Source of the DNA: Spirodela intermedia
Taxonomy: Eukaryota > Streptophyta > Magnoliopsida > Alismatales > Araceae
Direction of reading: 5' to 3'
Assembly (NCBI GenBank): GCA_902729315.2
Contig: LR746272.1
Coordinates: 8,364,327 to 8,428,326 of the forward strand
DNA length: 64,000 nucleotides
Made by a program: the position numbers and the translations under genes. This document shows positions 46,553-57,900 of the stretch, piece after piece; within the stretch, counting starts at the first letter, position 1, and each line of letters opens with the position of its first letter. Under the pieces are notes generated by a model. That model was not told where the DNA came from. It did no database searches and saw only the letters and a program-made list of their open reading frames with translations.

Positions 46553-49036
46553 GGCTCCCTCCCCCCCTTCCCCCCTCCTTCCGGAAAGCACGAGACACGG
46601 ATACAGGGCTCCGGGTCAGTACTTATAGAAAGAGGAGAGATGAGGAAATGGCTGCGCTGAAGAACATGGTCTGTTGTGTATGTTTGATGACAGAGACTGA
46701 TAGAGAGCTAGAGAGAGTTTAAAGACGGAACAGGGAAGGTGGAGTCGTTGAATAATCACCAAGCTCGGTTGGCTTCGAGAGACAAGAGGATTAGACGCGG
46801 TAGTTGGCCCCAGAGAGAGAGAGAGAGAGAGAGAGTTGGTGCTGACGAAATCCATTAAGATGAGCTGACGGGAACCACTAGAGGTGAGAAGTACAAGGTG
46901 GGCGGAGAGAGGTGTACGAAAATCGTCGGTAGTAAAAGACCATAATAAGCTGGCTCACTCATGAATGATGGCATTAATGTCCACGCGACAACGGTAATTA
47001 CAAGATCCTTGTGTCAATCTGCGAGACTCTGTTAGCCAAACTGTGGGTCCCGCTTGCTTCCCTCTCGTGGTCCACGTACCCACTGGGCAGGCCAGAGAAT
47101 GGGCGATGTCAAGGAAAATTAGGATTTCATTATACTGGCAATGGGCCGAGACGTCCGCTGCCAGTCTCAGCTCAAATCAATACTTCATTTTGCAAGACTA
47201 GGACATAGTCCCTACTGTATGCGGAATGCCCTTTGAAGCCCGGGTAGGCCGCCCAACAAACGCGAGAGAGAGAGAGGGAGAGAGGGATAGAGGGAGAGAG
47301 GAAGAGGGAGGGAGAGACATATTCTTGATCAGATGAAGATCAAGTGAAAAGAAAAGGGGTTACTAGCCGTCAGCATTAACTCTGTTGAACTGTGGAAATA
47401 AGACAAGGAGTGACTCTTCTTGGCGGCAAGTGGAGAATGATTGAAGCTGAGTACACAGGGTACGCAGATCAAACTCCGCAGTAAGCTGGGGATGGGGTCC
47501 AAGGGTGCAGCGCCACCTCGGCAGGAAGTATCATGAGGAGCAGTGCCCCCTGAAGAAAAAATTGATTTTAGCGATAGTGCTATAACTTGTCCCTAATGTG
47601 GGTACCCTGAACTCTTAATATTTTGTGGCCAGCCATCACGTATAACTAGTGAGATGATTTTCTCTGTAATAAGGAAAAATAAGAGCTATGTGATTGTGGA
47701 CAGAAAAAAAATCTCTAAATCACCTAAATCTAGTTTTTTTTTCTTAAGGAATTTATTAAGGAGGGGACACTAATCAAGGAAGTCAAATAGTATATGAGGA
47801 ATTTTCTAATCTGTGAGCACAAATTAGGTTTTTTTTATATGCCATCGCCAGATTTAGTCATGGTGATTTTAGGAAAAGTATGATGACATCGTGAAAATGT
47901 AATGAAGATCAGAACTTGAATAAGATTAAAACAATGTTTGGTGCTTGGCCTAGAACTTGAATAGGATAAAAACAATATCATTTTTTGTATTTCCATGATC
48001 AGTTCTAAAACATATTCAAAGTCTTCGTTGGTAAATTTTTGAGCTTAAGTGAGTAAACATAAATGTTTAGTTATTTATATTGATTCATTGTGAAAAATTA
48101 TTGATAAACTAGATAGAGAAAATTAGATAGTATTTATTTTTATCTTCAATTAGTTTATTATTATTATTATTATTTATACTACTAACTCAATTGAGAATTT
48201 TAATACATTCGATTTCTTCTATGGTTTATTCCTTTTGCTTGAGAATATATCCAAATAGACATCAAAGGAAAGAACGCAACCTAGTGGAAAGCTTTGATGG
48301 GTGTATTGTGAAGAATAGCAAACCAACCCGAATCTTTCTCATTTGATTTGACTAATCTAGTGTTATCTCGATCAAGTAAATAATAATGAGTTATTTTAAC
48401 AGTCCTGTCTGAGTATACGTACCATAGAATTAGACCTGTGGCAATTATTGGATCCATGTTGAAGATAATTAGATATTTAGTCTTTGTTTTAGGGCATCCC
48501 ACGTGCACATCTGGGCAGTTCGGGAATATCTCGACTCGCTGGTTCCCCGCTCCTTCGACGTAGTTATACGAAGATTCAGCTTTCTGTCGCCAGTCCAAAG
48601 TGGCTTGTCGCATGTCAAAGACGTCAGAGGGGAATGACCCCATCGGAACGGCCCTTAGAACCCCCATGCCTCTGCCAGTGCATGCATCCACGGCTTTCAT
48701 TATTGCGGTGCCCAATGCTGCCTTCTTAGCCGTTGGAACTCTCTCTCTCTCTCTCTCTCTCCCCCTCTCCCCACCAAGGGTTTATCTTCTTCCGGAAACG
48801 AAATCCAAGGCCAAGGAGGGCGCGGCTCATGGGATGAACCGAGTGATGTGCTTACGTGGGGATCCGCTGGGGATTTCTCGTCCAAACTTAATTGTTCTTT
48901 ATGCCCCATCGTGCCATTGATTGATGTGCCGATCCCCGTCCCGGTTACGTTTCCTCGAATAAAACTGTTTAAATCTTACGATGACGTCGCGAGATTAAAA
49001 TCTCCATGCACCGTACTACCACCTTGACCTTTAAAT
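46553..49036. other. BAHD upstream region and intergenic
   Basis: The first few hundred bases should hold the BAHD promoter; GA-rich tracts occur at 46813-46833 and 47263-47316. An AT-rich block covers about 47,560-48,280. A 144-codon open frame on the minus strand (48281-48715, beginning MGTAIMKAVDACTGRGM) resembles no family I know and probably is not a gene. Confidence 0.45.
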
Positions 49037-49173
49037 TTACCAGGTCAGGTCAGTGGAAGCGGTTTCATATTGTGAAAAAGACCATTTTATATGAAACGCA
49101 CGGTATTCTTCGGAATCCATAGCTTTTCTGCTAGTGATCATGGGATCATCAGGGGCGAGTCCATGGTTGGGTC

Positions 49174-49236
<63 letters not shown>

Positions 49237-49687
49237 CAGGGGACCGTCTGGTCTGGACTGAGCCTTGTAAAGGATGCTCGCTCGCATTGAGATTAATATT
49301 ATTCAGACATGATTCACACCAATGAGGGTGAAAGGGCATAACGGCGACGACAAGTGGGGGGCAGTGACAGGCCATATGATGCCCACAAGAGCAATTTGTC
49401 GCCATCGCGAGGCGATGGCAATAATATTGAAGAATCCCAGATCCTTCCCAGTTGATGTCTTCATCGGCATCTCCTCTCTGGACGAAGAGACCGAAGCTTG
49501 AGGTATGTGGGCCCATAGTGGGCCGCCCTGTCGATGGAATCCGATACCGGTCCAAAGTCAGGCCCATCTTTATGACCAGAGAGCATATGTCCAGTGGAAC
49601 TCGGAAGACGAGACGGAAGATGCTCGTTCGATTTGCGACCCAGAACAGCGTTCTGGGCCGTCCAGCCCACATACATAAATGGGCCAC
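49037..49687 (-). other. Unassigned open frame of 216 codons, interrupted by a GA tract
   Basis: A continuous frame on the minus strand, the longest unassigned one here. Its C-terminal third runs through the CT/GA microsatellite at 49175-49233 and so becomes Arg-Glu repeats. The N-terminal part has several Cys and His residues (CSCGHHMACHC, HPHWCESCLNNI), but their spacing matches no zinc-finger class I know. There is no clear promoter or splice structure. Most likely a chance frame. Confidence 0.15.
49175..49233. repeat. (TC)n microsatellite
   Basis: A perfect TC repeat of about 59 bases. Confidence 0.95.
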
Positions 49688-49912
49688 AGTATAGAAAGGA
49701 TCGTTGACTTTTGGTGGGAGTTAATATGGGCTTGTTTATTTGAGCCTTGACTACTCTCAGCGTGGGCCATTTCTGCCTCTGGCCCTAATTTGGATAAAAT
49801 CTGAAACTCCCGTCCTTTCAAACAGCAGAAAATGGATCAATTATTCTGGGCCACGTAATCATTGACACTGGGAGTCAATGTGCGCTCGATCTGCGCTGAC
49901 AGAGGCTGACTC

Positions 49913-51168
49913 GTGATACGAGGTCGGTCAACGCAGGCACCTCCGTCTTCTCTCGGGGCATCTTCCCTTCACTCAGTATATGCCAAGGAAAGCTTTCCGC
50001 AGCTGCCGGAAACTTCTTTCCTGGCTCGCACCTACATGTTGAAAGTTGCCAGCATTATACTTGTGCCATCCGCAGGTCGTTGGACCACCCCAAAATGGAG
50101 GAGGAAGAAGACGAGGGATAGGCGAATGATTGAGCGTATGTGGTGGTGGTGCAGTTGCAGTTGCAGAGGTGGTAGAGAGAGAGAGAGAGTGAGAGAGAGG
50201 GAGAGGAGGGAGGGCTGTGGAGCTCTCAGAGGGGAGGAGTTCATTGAACAGAAGGGCCAAGGCTTCCGCCCTGCCCGTGGGTTTTGTCCTTGTCGGGGTA
50301 GGAGTGGTGGTGGTGCCTGCAAGCTCCACCGAGCAAGAGCTGGGGGGGTATCCAGTGAGGCACAGAACGGATCGTCTTAGATATGCCCGTCGATGCAGGA
50401 GATACAGGGCATGCCCCTTAGCCGCTCGACGAAATGCCATCATCACTCCCAACAGTGGCGGCTAGCTAGCCCCCTCAGTTGTTTCGGCGGGGTTGACGAG
50501 TGGCGCCATTGATTCCGAGCACCGGGGGAGGGGGGACGGATTCCCAGGTGTCAGACTCGCCATTGTCGAGCACTCTCTTCTTGTCTCTTGCAGGGGACCA
50601 TTGTTCTCGTGGGTTTTAGCGATCCTTGCGCCTTTTGCTCTCCCTAGATCCGTGCGGATCGCCAAAGGGGAGGGACCGCCGGCCGCTGCCTTTACATCTT
50701 GTCCCCTCTCCTCTCACCCTTCTGGCCAGTTTGCTTAATACCACCTCGTGAAGGCATCTCTTCGATGAGGAGGACAACTCATGAGAGGCCAGTATTCGTC
50801 TAGCCCAACTCGTGGCTCACCTATTCTGGGACGGACGCCGGCGTGGGACCCTCTCTCCACCATCACCGCCATTCCGCCGCCGTTTATCTGCCTTTTCCTT
50901 GCATACAGAGGGAGACAAGACCCACCGGACGAAGCAACCTCAGTGCCCACCTCCGTGCACCGCCGTGCCGCCGCCTGCGCCGGTGCCGTTGTCTCCGCGC
51001 AGGATGACACGGTGAAGAACGCTGACTTGGCGGCAGCGGTGGGATTCCGGCAAGGTCAACCTCTTGAAGATCGGCGAAGCCCGGCGGTGAACCCGCCACC
51101 ATAAAAGTCTTCTGCAGGCGGCGCAGAGGGGCGTACGCCGGCGGCCCTGACACCGAAAGAGAGGCCAC
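49913..51168. other. GC-rich region with several unassigned open frames
   Basis: About 1.25 kb of GC-rich, CpG-rich sequence between AT-rich blocks, as seen around real exons in this window. Overlapping open frames exist on both strands: 49913-50380 plus, 49973-50452 minus, 50781-51104 plus and 50884-51168 minus (beginning MASLSVSGPPAYAPLRR, which looks like a transit peptide). None continues into a protein I recognise, with or without splicing. It may be an exon of a fast-evolving gene, a degraded gene or a non-coding GC-rich island. Confidence 0.25.
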
Positions 51169-53190
51169 TAGCGAATGAGTCTAAAGTAGAGCACCAAACA
51201 CGGGGAGAGCACGAGGCGGAAAAGGCGAGGGTGGAAGAAGGCTGGCCGCCCTACTCCTGCTGCAACCATCCCCTTCTCACCTTTCCTCTGGTTCCCTCCC
51301 CCATCTCTTGCTTAGTCTCGAGTCAGGATTGCCTTCTGCCGATCGAAAGCGAAGATATCCCCATTTGACCAAGCATTCGGTTTTCCCATCTCTTATATAC
51401 CTACCATTTTCCGTCTTTATCAGGTGGCTTATCCAAGTATTTTCTGAATTTTCGATAATGATCAAAGTGTTATATCTATGCTGGCATAAGTAAATATTAA
51501 TCTCATGGTGCCGTTAAAAATGTTGACCCGTGGGATCCACTCATGTAGTGGATTATACCACTTTGATGAAATCAGGTGGGCGCTCCCAAATTAAACAAAA
51601 TAAAATAAATTTTAAATGCCCACTGGATCCTTTGTATTTATCTAGGTTAAAAGCGAAATCAATGGTAATGTGTAGGTTTTTGATGAGCTATTGATGTATC
51701 ATCACAGAAAATGTCCAAGCTCTCATATCAATATAGTTCTAGGAAATAATTTCGAAAAGCATTTCTAATTCCCTTTCAGAAATCTGTTGCTAGACTACCT
51801 TACACTTTTACAGATTGTTAATTAAATATATGTGGAATATTAAGGTAGCCTGGATAATCAATTAAAATACAAAGATAACTTTTTTTTTCGAGGAACACTA
51901 TTATTCTAGATATATAGTTTATATCGAGAAATTTCTCAAAATAAAATGGAGAACTGCCCACCTCTTATTTAGCATGAAATATAAACTATATACGTTCCAA
52001 ATGCTTCAAATTGATTAAAATATTCAAACTTTAATGCTATGTGCTTGCAATTTGCTTTTAAGTTGTACTACCAACCCTAAGAGCATCCTTGGAAAGAACA
52101 ACCTTCCAACATTCAAGCTAATGAATTTGAAGACTAATGAAGAAAAAATTTAAATTGAAAACAAAGAAACGTAAAATGGTAGTAATTGACCAGTACTTCT
52201 TGAGGTGTACACATGCAAATAGAGAGATAAACAAAGGAGAATTGCCAACCTATATGAGGAATATTAATAAGAGAGTAATTATTTCCTCAAGGACCAAATG
52301 GTTCAATGAACAGAATGTAACTAAAAGAATATTATTTGATGAGATAGAAGTAGATGATGATGATTATAGATTTTAGGACCTCTCACATTTAAATGCATAT
52401 ATTACTCATATTTTTTAATTATCTTTTTGATAAAATATACCACTTATGATAACATTTTTCCTTAATATTTTTGAGAAATTCTCAATACTAACTTTGTCTT
52501 TATAAGCATTTTTCCATAAAACTAATATTTATGAACTGAAATTTCAAAATAAAAAAAAAAGCTTGGCTTGACCTTACTCTATCATCAAGGTTAGGTCATA
52601 CTTAGATGGGGTCATCCCTGGGAATATAATTTATTTTATTTTTGTTGTCATATGATTGTCTCATAATCAATTACATCATAGTATGTCTACCTCACTCTCT
52701 CCCCTCTTTTGCAGATATTCTACCTTCATTGATAATGATCCATCCTTGGGTCATTTTCTAGTCTTTACTATAAATTTTATCAAAGTTTGTGCTTTTTAAA
52801 AGGGCACATATCCTCATGGTTGGGTTTATTAACGCCTAGGCTTGACATGTGGGCTAATTTATTTGTTGATAAGGTAGCACATTTTGGTCAATTACTTATT
52901 AAATCTATGGTTATTTCATTTTAGTAGAGAGTTTAGGCATCGATAACATTATATTATTTTGTCGATACTATGACATGCTAGTAACCTCACATCCTGACCG
53001 CTGTTTTAAGTTACGCATCATATGAGAATTAAGCACCCGGTTGCATTTACATAAGATGTGAATATAATTATTTTGATTTTTTTTCATGGAAATGACACAA
53101 CATCATAGCATTAGAGAATATAATTAATTATTTTATAAATTGAAACCAAAGTAGTTTTTTGTGTTGGAGATAAAGAGACACTACTCTAAG
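51169..53190. other. AT-rich intergenic DNA
   Basis: About 2 kb, strongly AT-rich from about 51,480, without a supported gene. A 79-codon frame (52137-52376 plus), rich in Lys and Asp, resembles nothing known to me. Confidence 0.5.
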
Positions 53191-53509
53191 CTTGATAGAG
53201 ATGAAAAGAGGTGAGGACCAGGGGAAGGAACTGGGGGCGGCGGTGGGCCTCCGCCCACCCGCCAGCTGGAAATTGGACGGTTGCGGGGGCTCAGATCAGC
53301 GACCCCGGCCCCACATGGTTCGTCACACTCGAAAAACTTTCTCCGCCAGGAGATTCCAAAGGTCCTTCCCTTCTCCTCTGCCGTCCCCTCGCTCTCCCAA
53401 CGAGCCCACACCATTTTCTACGTTTAATTATATAGCTTTACTCCCATGTTCCCCCCCCCCAACCTCTCTCTCGTGGGTGAATGCATCTCCAGCAACCCCC
53501 TTCCTCATC

Positions 53510-53516
53510 TATAAAT
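53510..53516 (+). promoter_or_regulatory. Probable TATA box of the S1 bZIP gene
   Basis: TATAAAT about 530 bases upstream of the bZIP start codon. A start of transcription some 30 bases downstream would give a leader of about 500 bases that includes the CT/CTC repeat and all three uORFs, in line with the long leaders of this gene group. Confidence 0.5.
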
Positions 53517-53659
53517 CACTTCCTCCGCTGCCTAGTACTCCCTCCCTCTTTCTTCCACACCCAACTTTTCCCCTCCGCGTCGCCTGCTTCCATCCTTCTG
53601 GGTTTCTCGGCGCCAAGCAGAGCTCCGAGGTTCTGCTTCTGCTACAGCCTTCCCTCTGC

Positions 53660-53676
53660 TCCTCCTCCTCCTCCTC

Positions 53677-53712
<36 letters not shown>
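53660..53712. repeat. (CTC)n-(CT)n tract in the bZIP leader
   Basis: CTC units followed by a CT repeat, about 53 bases, probably in the 5' UTR of the bZIP mRNA. Confidence 0.9.
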
Positions 53713-53715
<3 letters not shown>

Positions 53716-53781
53716 CCCTCCCTCCATTCTCCTCCGCGTCGCCTGGCTCTTCTATCCCCGGAAGAATCTACTTCCTCTCGC

Positions 53782-53817
53782 ATGCATCATCGGGTTTCCC
53801 TTGATGTCCCCGATTGA
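53782..53817 (+). CDS. uORF of 11 codons in the bZIP leader
   Basis: A short upstream frame (MHHRVSLDVPD, stop TGA at 53815-53817). Its stop codon shares one base with the start codon of the sucrose-control uORF (TGATG), an arrangement that could permit re-initiation or compete with it. No conservation is known to me. Confidence 0.4.
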   Translation: MHHRVSLDVPD

Positions 53818-53833
53818 TGTCTCCGATCGTTAG
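53804..53833 (+). CDS. uORF1 overlapping the sucrose-control uORF
   Basis: A nine-codon upstream frame (MSPIDVSDR) that starts 13 bases before the sucrose-control uORF and ends inside it in another phase. Arabidopsis group S1 bZIP leaders likewise have a short uORF overlapping the conserved one. Confidence 0.5.
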   Translation: MSPIDVSDR

Positions 53834-53936
53834 TGAAGTCTTGACGGTGTTTATGATAAATTCCACATTCAGCAGGACTCATCTCGTGCAATCTTTCTCC
53901 GTCGTCTTCCTCTACTGGTTCTACGTCTTCTCGTGA
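53817..53936 (+). CDS. Sucrose-control peptide uORF of a group S1 bZIP gene
   Basis: A 39-codon upstream frame ending 101 bases before the main start codon. It begins MSPIVSEVLTVFMINSTF and its C-terminal part reads LVQSFSVVFLYWFYVFS, closely matching the conserved sucrose-control peptide of Arabidopsis bZIP11 and its relatives. In that family the nascent peptide stalls ribosomes when sucrose is high and so lowers translation of the bZIP. The conserved LVQSFSVVFLYWFY core is complete; only the last residues differ from the Arabidopsis form as I recall it. No other ATG lies between this uORF and the bZIP start. Confidence 0.93.
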   Translation: MSPIVSEVLTVFMINSTFSRTHLVQSFSVVFLYWFYVFS

Positions 53937-54037
53937 AGATCTGAACACCAATATTACTCAAGGCAGCAGCTAGACGAAATCCAAAATCCGAAATCTTCCA
54001 ACATCTCCCCCTCCCCACCTTCATCCCCCCCATTTCC

Positions 54038-54499
54038 ATGGCTTCTCCCTGTGGGAGCGGCGCATCCTCTGGATACACTCTTCCGACCACCAACTCCGGC
54101 TCCGACGAGGACCTCCAGCAGGCCCTAAACCAGAGGAAAAAGAAGCGGATGCTATCGAACCGGGAGTCGGCGAGACGCTCACGCCTGCGAAAGCAAAGGC
54201 ACCTGGACGACCTGGCTGCTCAGGTGGCCCAGCTTAGGAAGGAGAACAATCAGATCCTCACAAGCTACAACGTGATCACACAGCAGATATTGGCTATCGA
54301 CTCGGAGAACTCCGTGCTGAGGACTCAGACCATGGAGCTCAGCCACAGGCTGCAGTCCCTCAACGAGATCCTCCTCCATATGAACGGGCTCGCCGCCGTC
54401 GACCACCCCTCGCAGAACTTGGACGGCTTCTTTGTCAACCCATGGAGCTCGATCTCCCTCAACCACCCCATCATGGCTTCCCCTGACATGTTCCAGTGA
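54038..54499 (+). CDS. Group S1 bZIP transcription factor (bZIP11/44/2/53 type)
   Basis: A single-exon frame of 153 residues, the size typical of group S1 bZIP proteins, which pair with group C bZIPs and control amino-acid and sugar metabolism under low energy. The basic region is KKKRMLSNRESARRSRLRKQ with N41-x7-R49, and the zipper heptads run L59, L66, I73, I80, I87, L94, L101. The tail ends in NPWSSISLNHPIMASPDMFQ, ending FQ-stop as in this group. The 5' leader holds the sucrose-control uORF at 53817-53936, which confirms the assignment. Which of the S1 members it is cannot be fixed from sequence alone. Confidence 0.95.
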   Translation: MASPCGSGASSGYTLPTTNSGSDEDLQQALNQRKKKRMLSNRESARRSRLRKQRHLDDLAAQVAQLRKENNQILTSYNVITQQILAIDSENSVLRTQTMELSHRLQSLNEILLHMNGLAAVDHPSQNLDGFFVNPWSSISLNHPIMASPDMFQ

Positions 54500-55398
54500 T
54501 GAGCAGAGAAAGCTACGGGGGGGGGCCCAGAGATGGGTTCAGAGGCTATGGATCCTGATCTCGCTGTAGCTTGAGGATGACCTATTTATCATCATCTGAA
54601 CTAGGATCTTTAATAAAAATTTTGGGAAAATTGAGTTCGCTGTGATTTTGCATGATCTATCCATCTGGGCGGATTCAGATGTTTAAAAGCTCACGACTTT
54701 AAGACGAGGAGACAGAAAACGGACTCCGATCTCACCCTCTCATCTTCTTTCCTTCCCACTTCTCCATCTCTCGATTTTGTCTCCTTGGGCCCCCCTTATT
54801 TGCTGTCCTGATCCTTGTATTATTAGGGACGTGATGACGAGGTAGGGGGTCCTACCAAGGGAATCAAAGCTATAAATGGAAAAAAAATTTGAGGCCGGCG
54901 GTAATGCTGATCCTTGGATTTACGATGCTCTCTTTCTCCTGTCTCCCCTGTTCTTGGGCTTATTTACGACTGGTCGTTGTCATCTCGTACAACGATGATG
55001 ATGCTCCTACGGAGACGACTGTGCAGATCGGTTGGCGGGTCGATTTGTGTGGACATTGAATGAATCACTGGATAAACCAAAGTTGTCTATACTCCGAGTG
55101 ACCATTATGAGTCGTAGTGTGGTCTAAAAAGTGAATCTTCAAAGTAAATCATACAATAGACTTGGATTTTGAATGGTTGTGTCCCTTTATCTCTTAAATG
55201 TATGATTAATTTCGGCTTCATGAGTTGTCAATCATCAGCGCACGTTCGGCTTAATGAGCCGACAATTGAACAAGAAAATCAGTCCGGCTTGTCTCAGTCT
55301 TCATCAAGGCTTGGCTCGGTGATCGACGGGGTCAGGTCTAAAATCCCGGCCTTTCTATTGTCTGTCCCTCTCTCCCACGATAACTTCCGTGTTACCAC

Positions 55399-55456
55399 CT
55401 CTCTCTCTCTCTCTCTCTCTCACTCTCTCTCTCTCTCTCTCGCTCGCTCGCTCGCT
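55399..55456. repeat. (CT)n-(CTCG)n compound microsatellite
   Basis: A CT repeat with one CA interruption passes into four CTCG-like units, the same design as at 39676-39728. Confidence 0.9.
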
Positions 55457-55670
55457 GTTCATAGAAAGATTTCAGAGAGAAGATTCCGTGGACTTGTACG
55501 ATCAAAACCTTCTGGAGAGAGTTTTAAAAAAAAGGATTTGGTACAGAGAAATGAGCCGCCAATCGTTCTTGTTTCAACTCGGGTGAGATCACGAGAGATG
55601 TTTTGATTTAATTATCCTTACTGTGATAAAAAAAACTCCTGAGGAAGTTTTCCCTTCGTCACGAGAACAC

Positions 55671-55673
<3 letters not shown>

Positions 55674-55705
<32 letters not shown>
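55674..55705. repeat. (GA)n microsatellite
   Basis: A GA repeat of about 30 bases followed directly by the palindrome GGCCGGCC. Confidence 0.9.
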
Positions 55706-55706
<1 letters not shown>

Positions 55707-56915
55707 CCGGCCGCAAGCTTCCATCACGCTGCACTTTCTAAAACGTCTCCTCAGACAACTTGCTAGAATCCTCCCGGCCCCAGAGACGAAGAAGGGCCGC
55801 AGTGATGTGATTTCATCCTCCACTTCCCCACGCTAGAGGCAATTTTTTTATTTACGGTGGTCGGCACTGAAGAGGACGGCGCTTCTCTAAACTATTCCGA
55901 CCTCCCACGGTCTGTCCTTCTTCCTCCTATTTAAGCCATAAATCTCCCTTTCGGCGTGCGTTTGGACAGCCCATCGTAGAGAGAGAGAGAGGTTGGTCGT
56001 CCTCCCACTGGTAGTTTAGAATGGGGTTGGGGCAATGGAGGGCATGGTTGTGTGCTCGCTGCTGAGCTCAAGCAGGTGGGAGAAAAGGAGAAGCCAGCTT
56101 CGACTGATGCGCTGCCATTAAATTGAGCGCAAGCTCTGGACTCGCGGCGCATACGAGGCGAATCGAATCGGTTTGCTCGTGAATTATTGCTTCTTCTTCG
56201 TGGATAAGAGCGCGACGATGACATCGCCGTCTACCGTGCGGTGACATTTCGCTCCGCTCTTCTCATTGTATAAGACAATATGATAATAAATTATGGGCTG
56301 CATTGATCGCAAAGCTATGGTCAAATCAGCGGTTTCATAGTTCATTCAGCTGCATATTTAAACACATTAAGAGTCTTAAATAATCCCCAACAAGGCGTAT
56401 ATCTGAATTCTATATGATTCCGTATCCGCTGAAGTAATCAATCCAGATTCCCTTCTGTCTTCCTCTTTCTTCCCCCCCGGAGGAAGTCTCCCTTCATTGT
56501 TTATTCCGATCTTTCATGTCGACTGAAACATGAAAACCTGGTGCCTGAACACAGCTTGAAACTTAGAGGGAGAAGGGGATCTCAACGAACGATCAAGTTG
56601 GTTTTAATATGAAGGGAATCCTTCGCTTTTTGGTTGAATCGCTTCGTTTCTTACTCTTGGATGCGCCTGCCCGTGGAGGATCTGGCCACACTGTATGATG
56701 AGAATCTCTCTCTCTCTCTCTCTATCAGACACACACGCGTCCCTTCTATATCCGTATTTCAATCAAAACTATCGGCCTGATGACTCTCAGAAGTACCCCT
56801 GCCCCCCACTTTTCGTCTTCTAGAACGTTCGTGCTAAATAAACGGAGCTTGAAATATTTTACTCGCTTGCAATGGACCGAGACCGGCCCGTCTGTCCCTA
56901 TGTACTTATCACGAA

Positions 56916-57022
<107 letters not shown>

Positions 57023-57430
57023 CACAGTCGGCGTGAACTCTACACTAAACCGACATAAGCATTGCACTGACACGGCCCACAGGAAGATCAGCTCACAGCC
57101 ACCCGCAGGATAAGATAGACGGGATTATAAAAGTAAATTAAATGTGCCATATTTCAAATGAAAAATTAAAATTAATAATAACGTCAAATGCACGAATCTG
57201 AATTTTAAAAAAATTATGAAAAAATATTAATATCTAACTCGGAGATTTATTCCGAATGTGGACCGAGTTTGAAGTCACCCCAGCGAGCCAGCTCCACGTG
57301 GCACGGAGATTGATTCTCTCCACATAAGACGACTCCGACAAAATCAGGCTCGGACCATGGGGGTGGGGCAGGACCCAGAGGTGGGACTGGTCCGGCTCAT
57401 GTATACCTTTCCCATGAAGTACTCTTGGAC

Positions 57431-57433
<3 letters not shown>

Positions 57434-57479
<46 letters not shown>
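57434..57479. repeat. (TC)23 microsatellite
   Basis: A perfect TC repeat of 46 bases ending in CTCGCT. Confidence 0.95.
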
Positions 57480-57482
<3 letters not shown>

Positions 57483-57900
57483 AAGGGAGAGTCTTTCTAT
57501 TTATTATGTTACATGAAGCTAACTAGACTGGGCTTCATCTGGTGTGACAACTTAGGCCGGACTTTACCAAGCCCAGGCCCAGATAGAAGCCGAGAAGATG
57601 GACTCCTACCTTGAATCCTGTGAAATCTAGGCCTGGCCTATCCCTCTGCTTGTGTTATGAGACTTCGAGATAACTTTGACGCGCACATCTGATTCAAATA
57701 CTGACCGAGATGACTTTGGGCCCATTTGTCTTTAAGACCAAGCCCAATAAAATGGAGGTAGCCCATAATGGGCCACGGATGAGTTTGATACAGTCCAAGA
57801 GCCTGGCTCAGCCTAGAGCTTTGGAATGATATCAGCTCCCCGAGTAAATGTCTTCCTTTAGAGAAAGTGACCAGCCATAGTATGGCCTCCTAAGTAACTA

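Noticed and set aside
48281-48715. 144-codon minus-strand frame
   Set aside because: No domain, half of it lies in AT-rich DNA, and no splice or promoter structure supports it.
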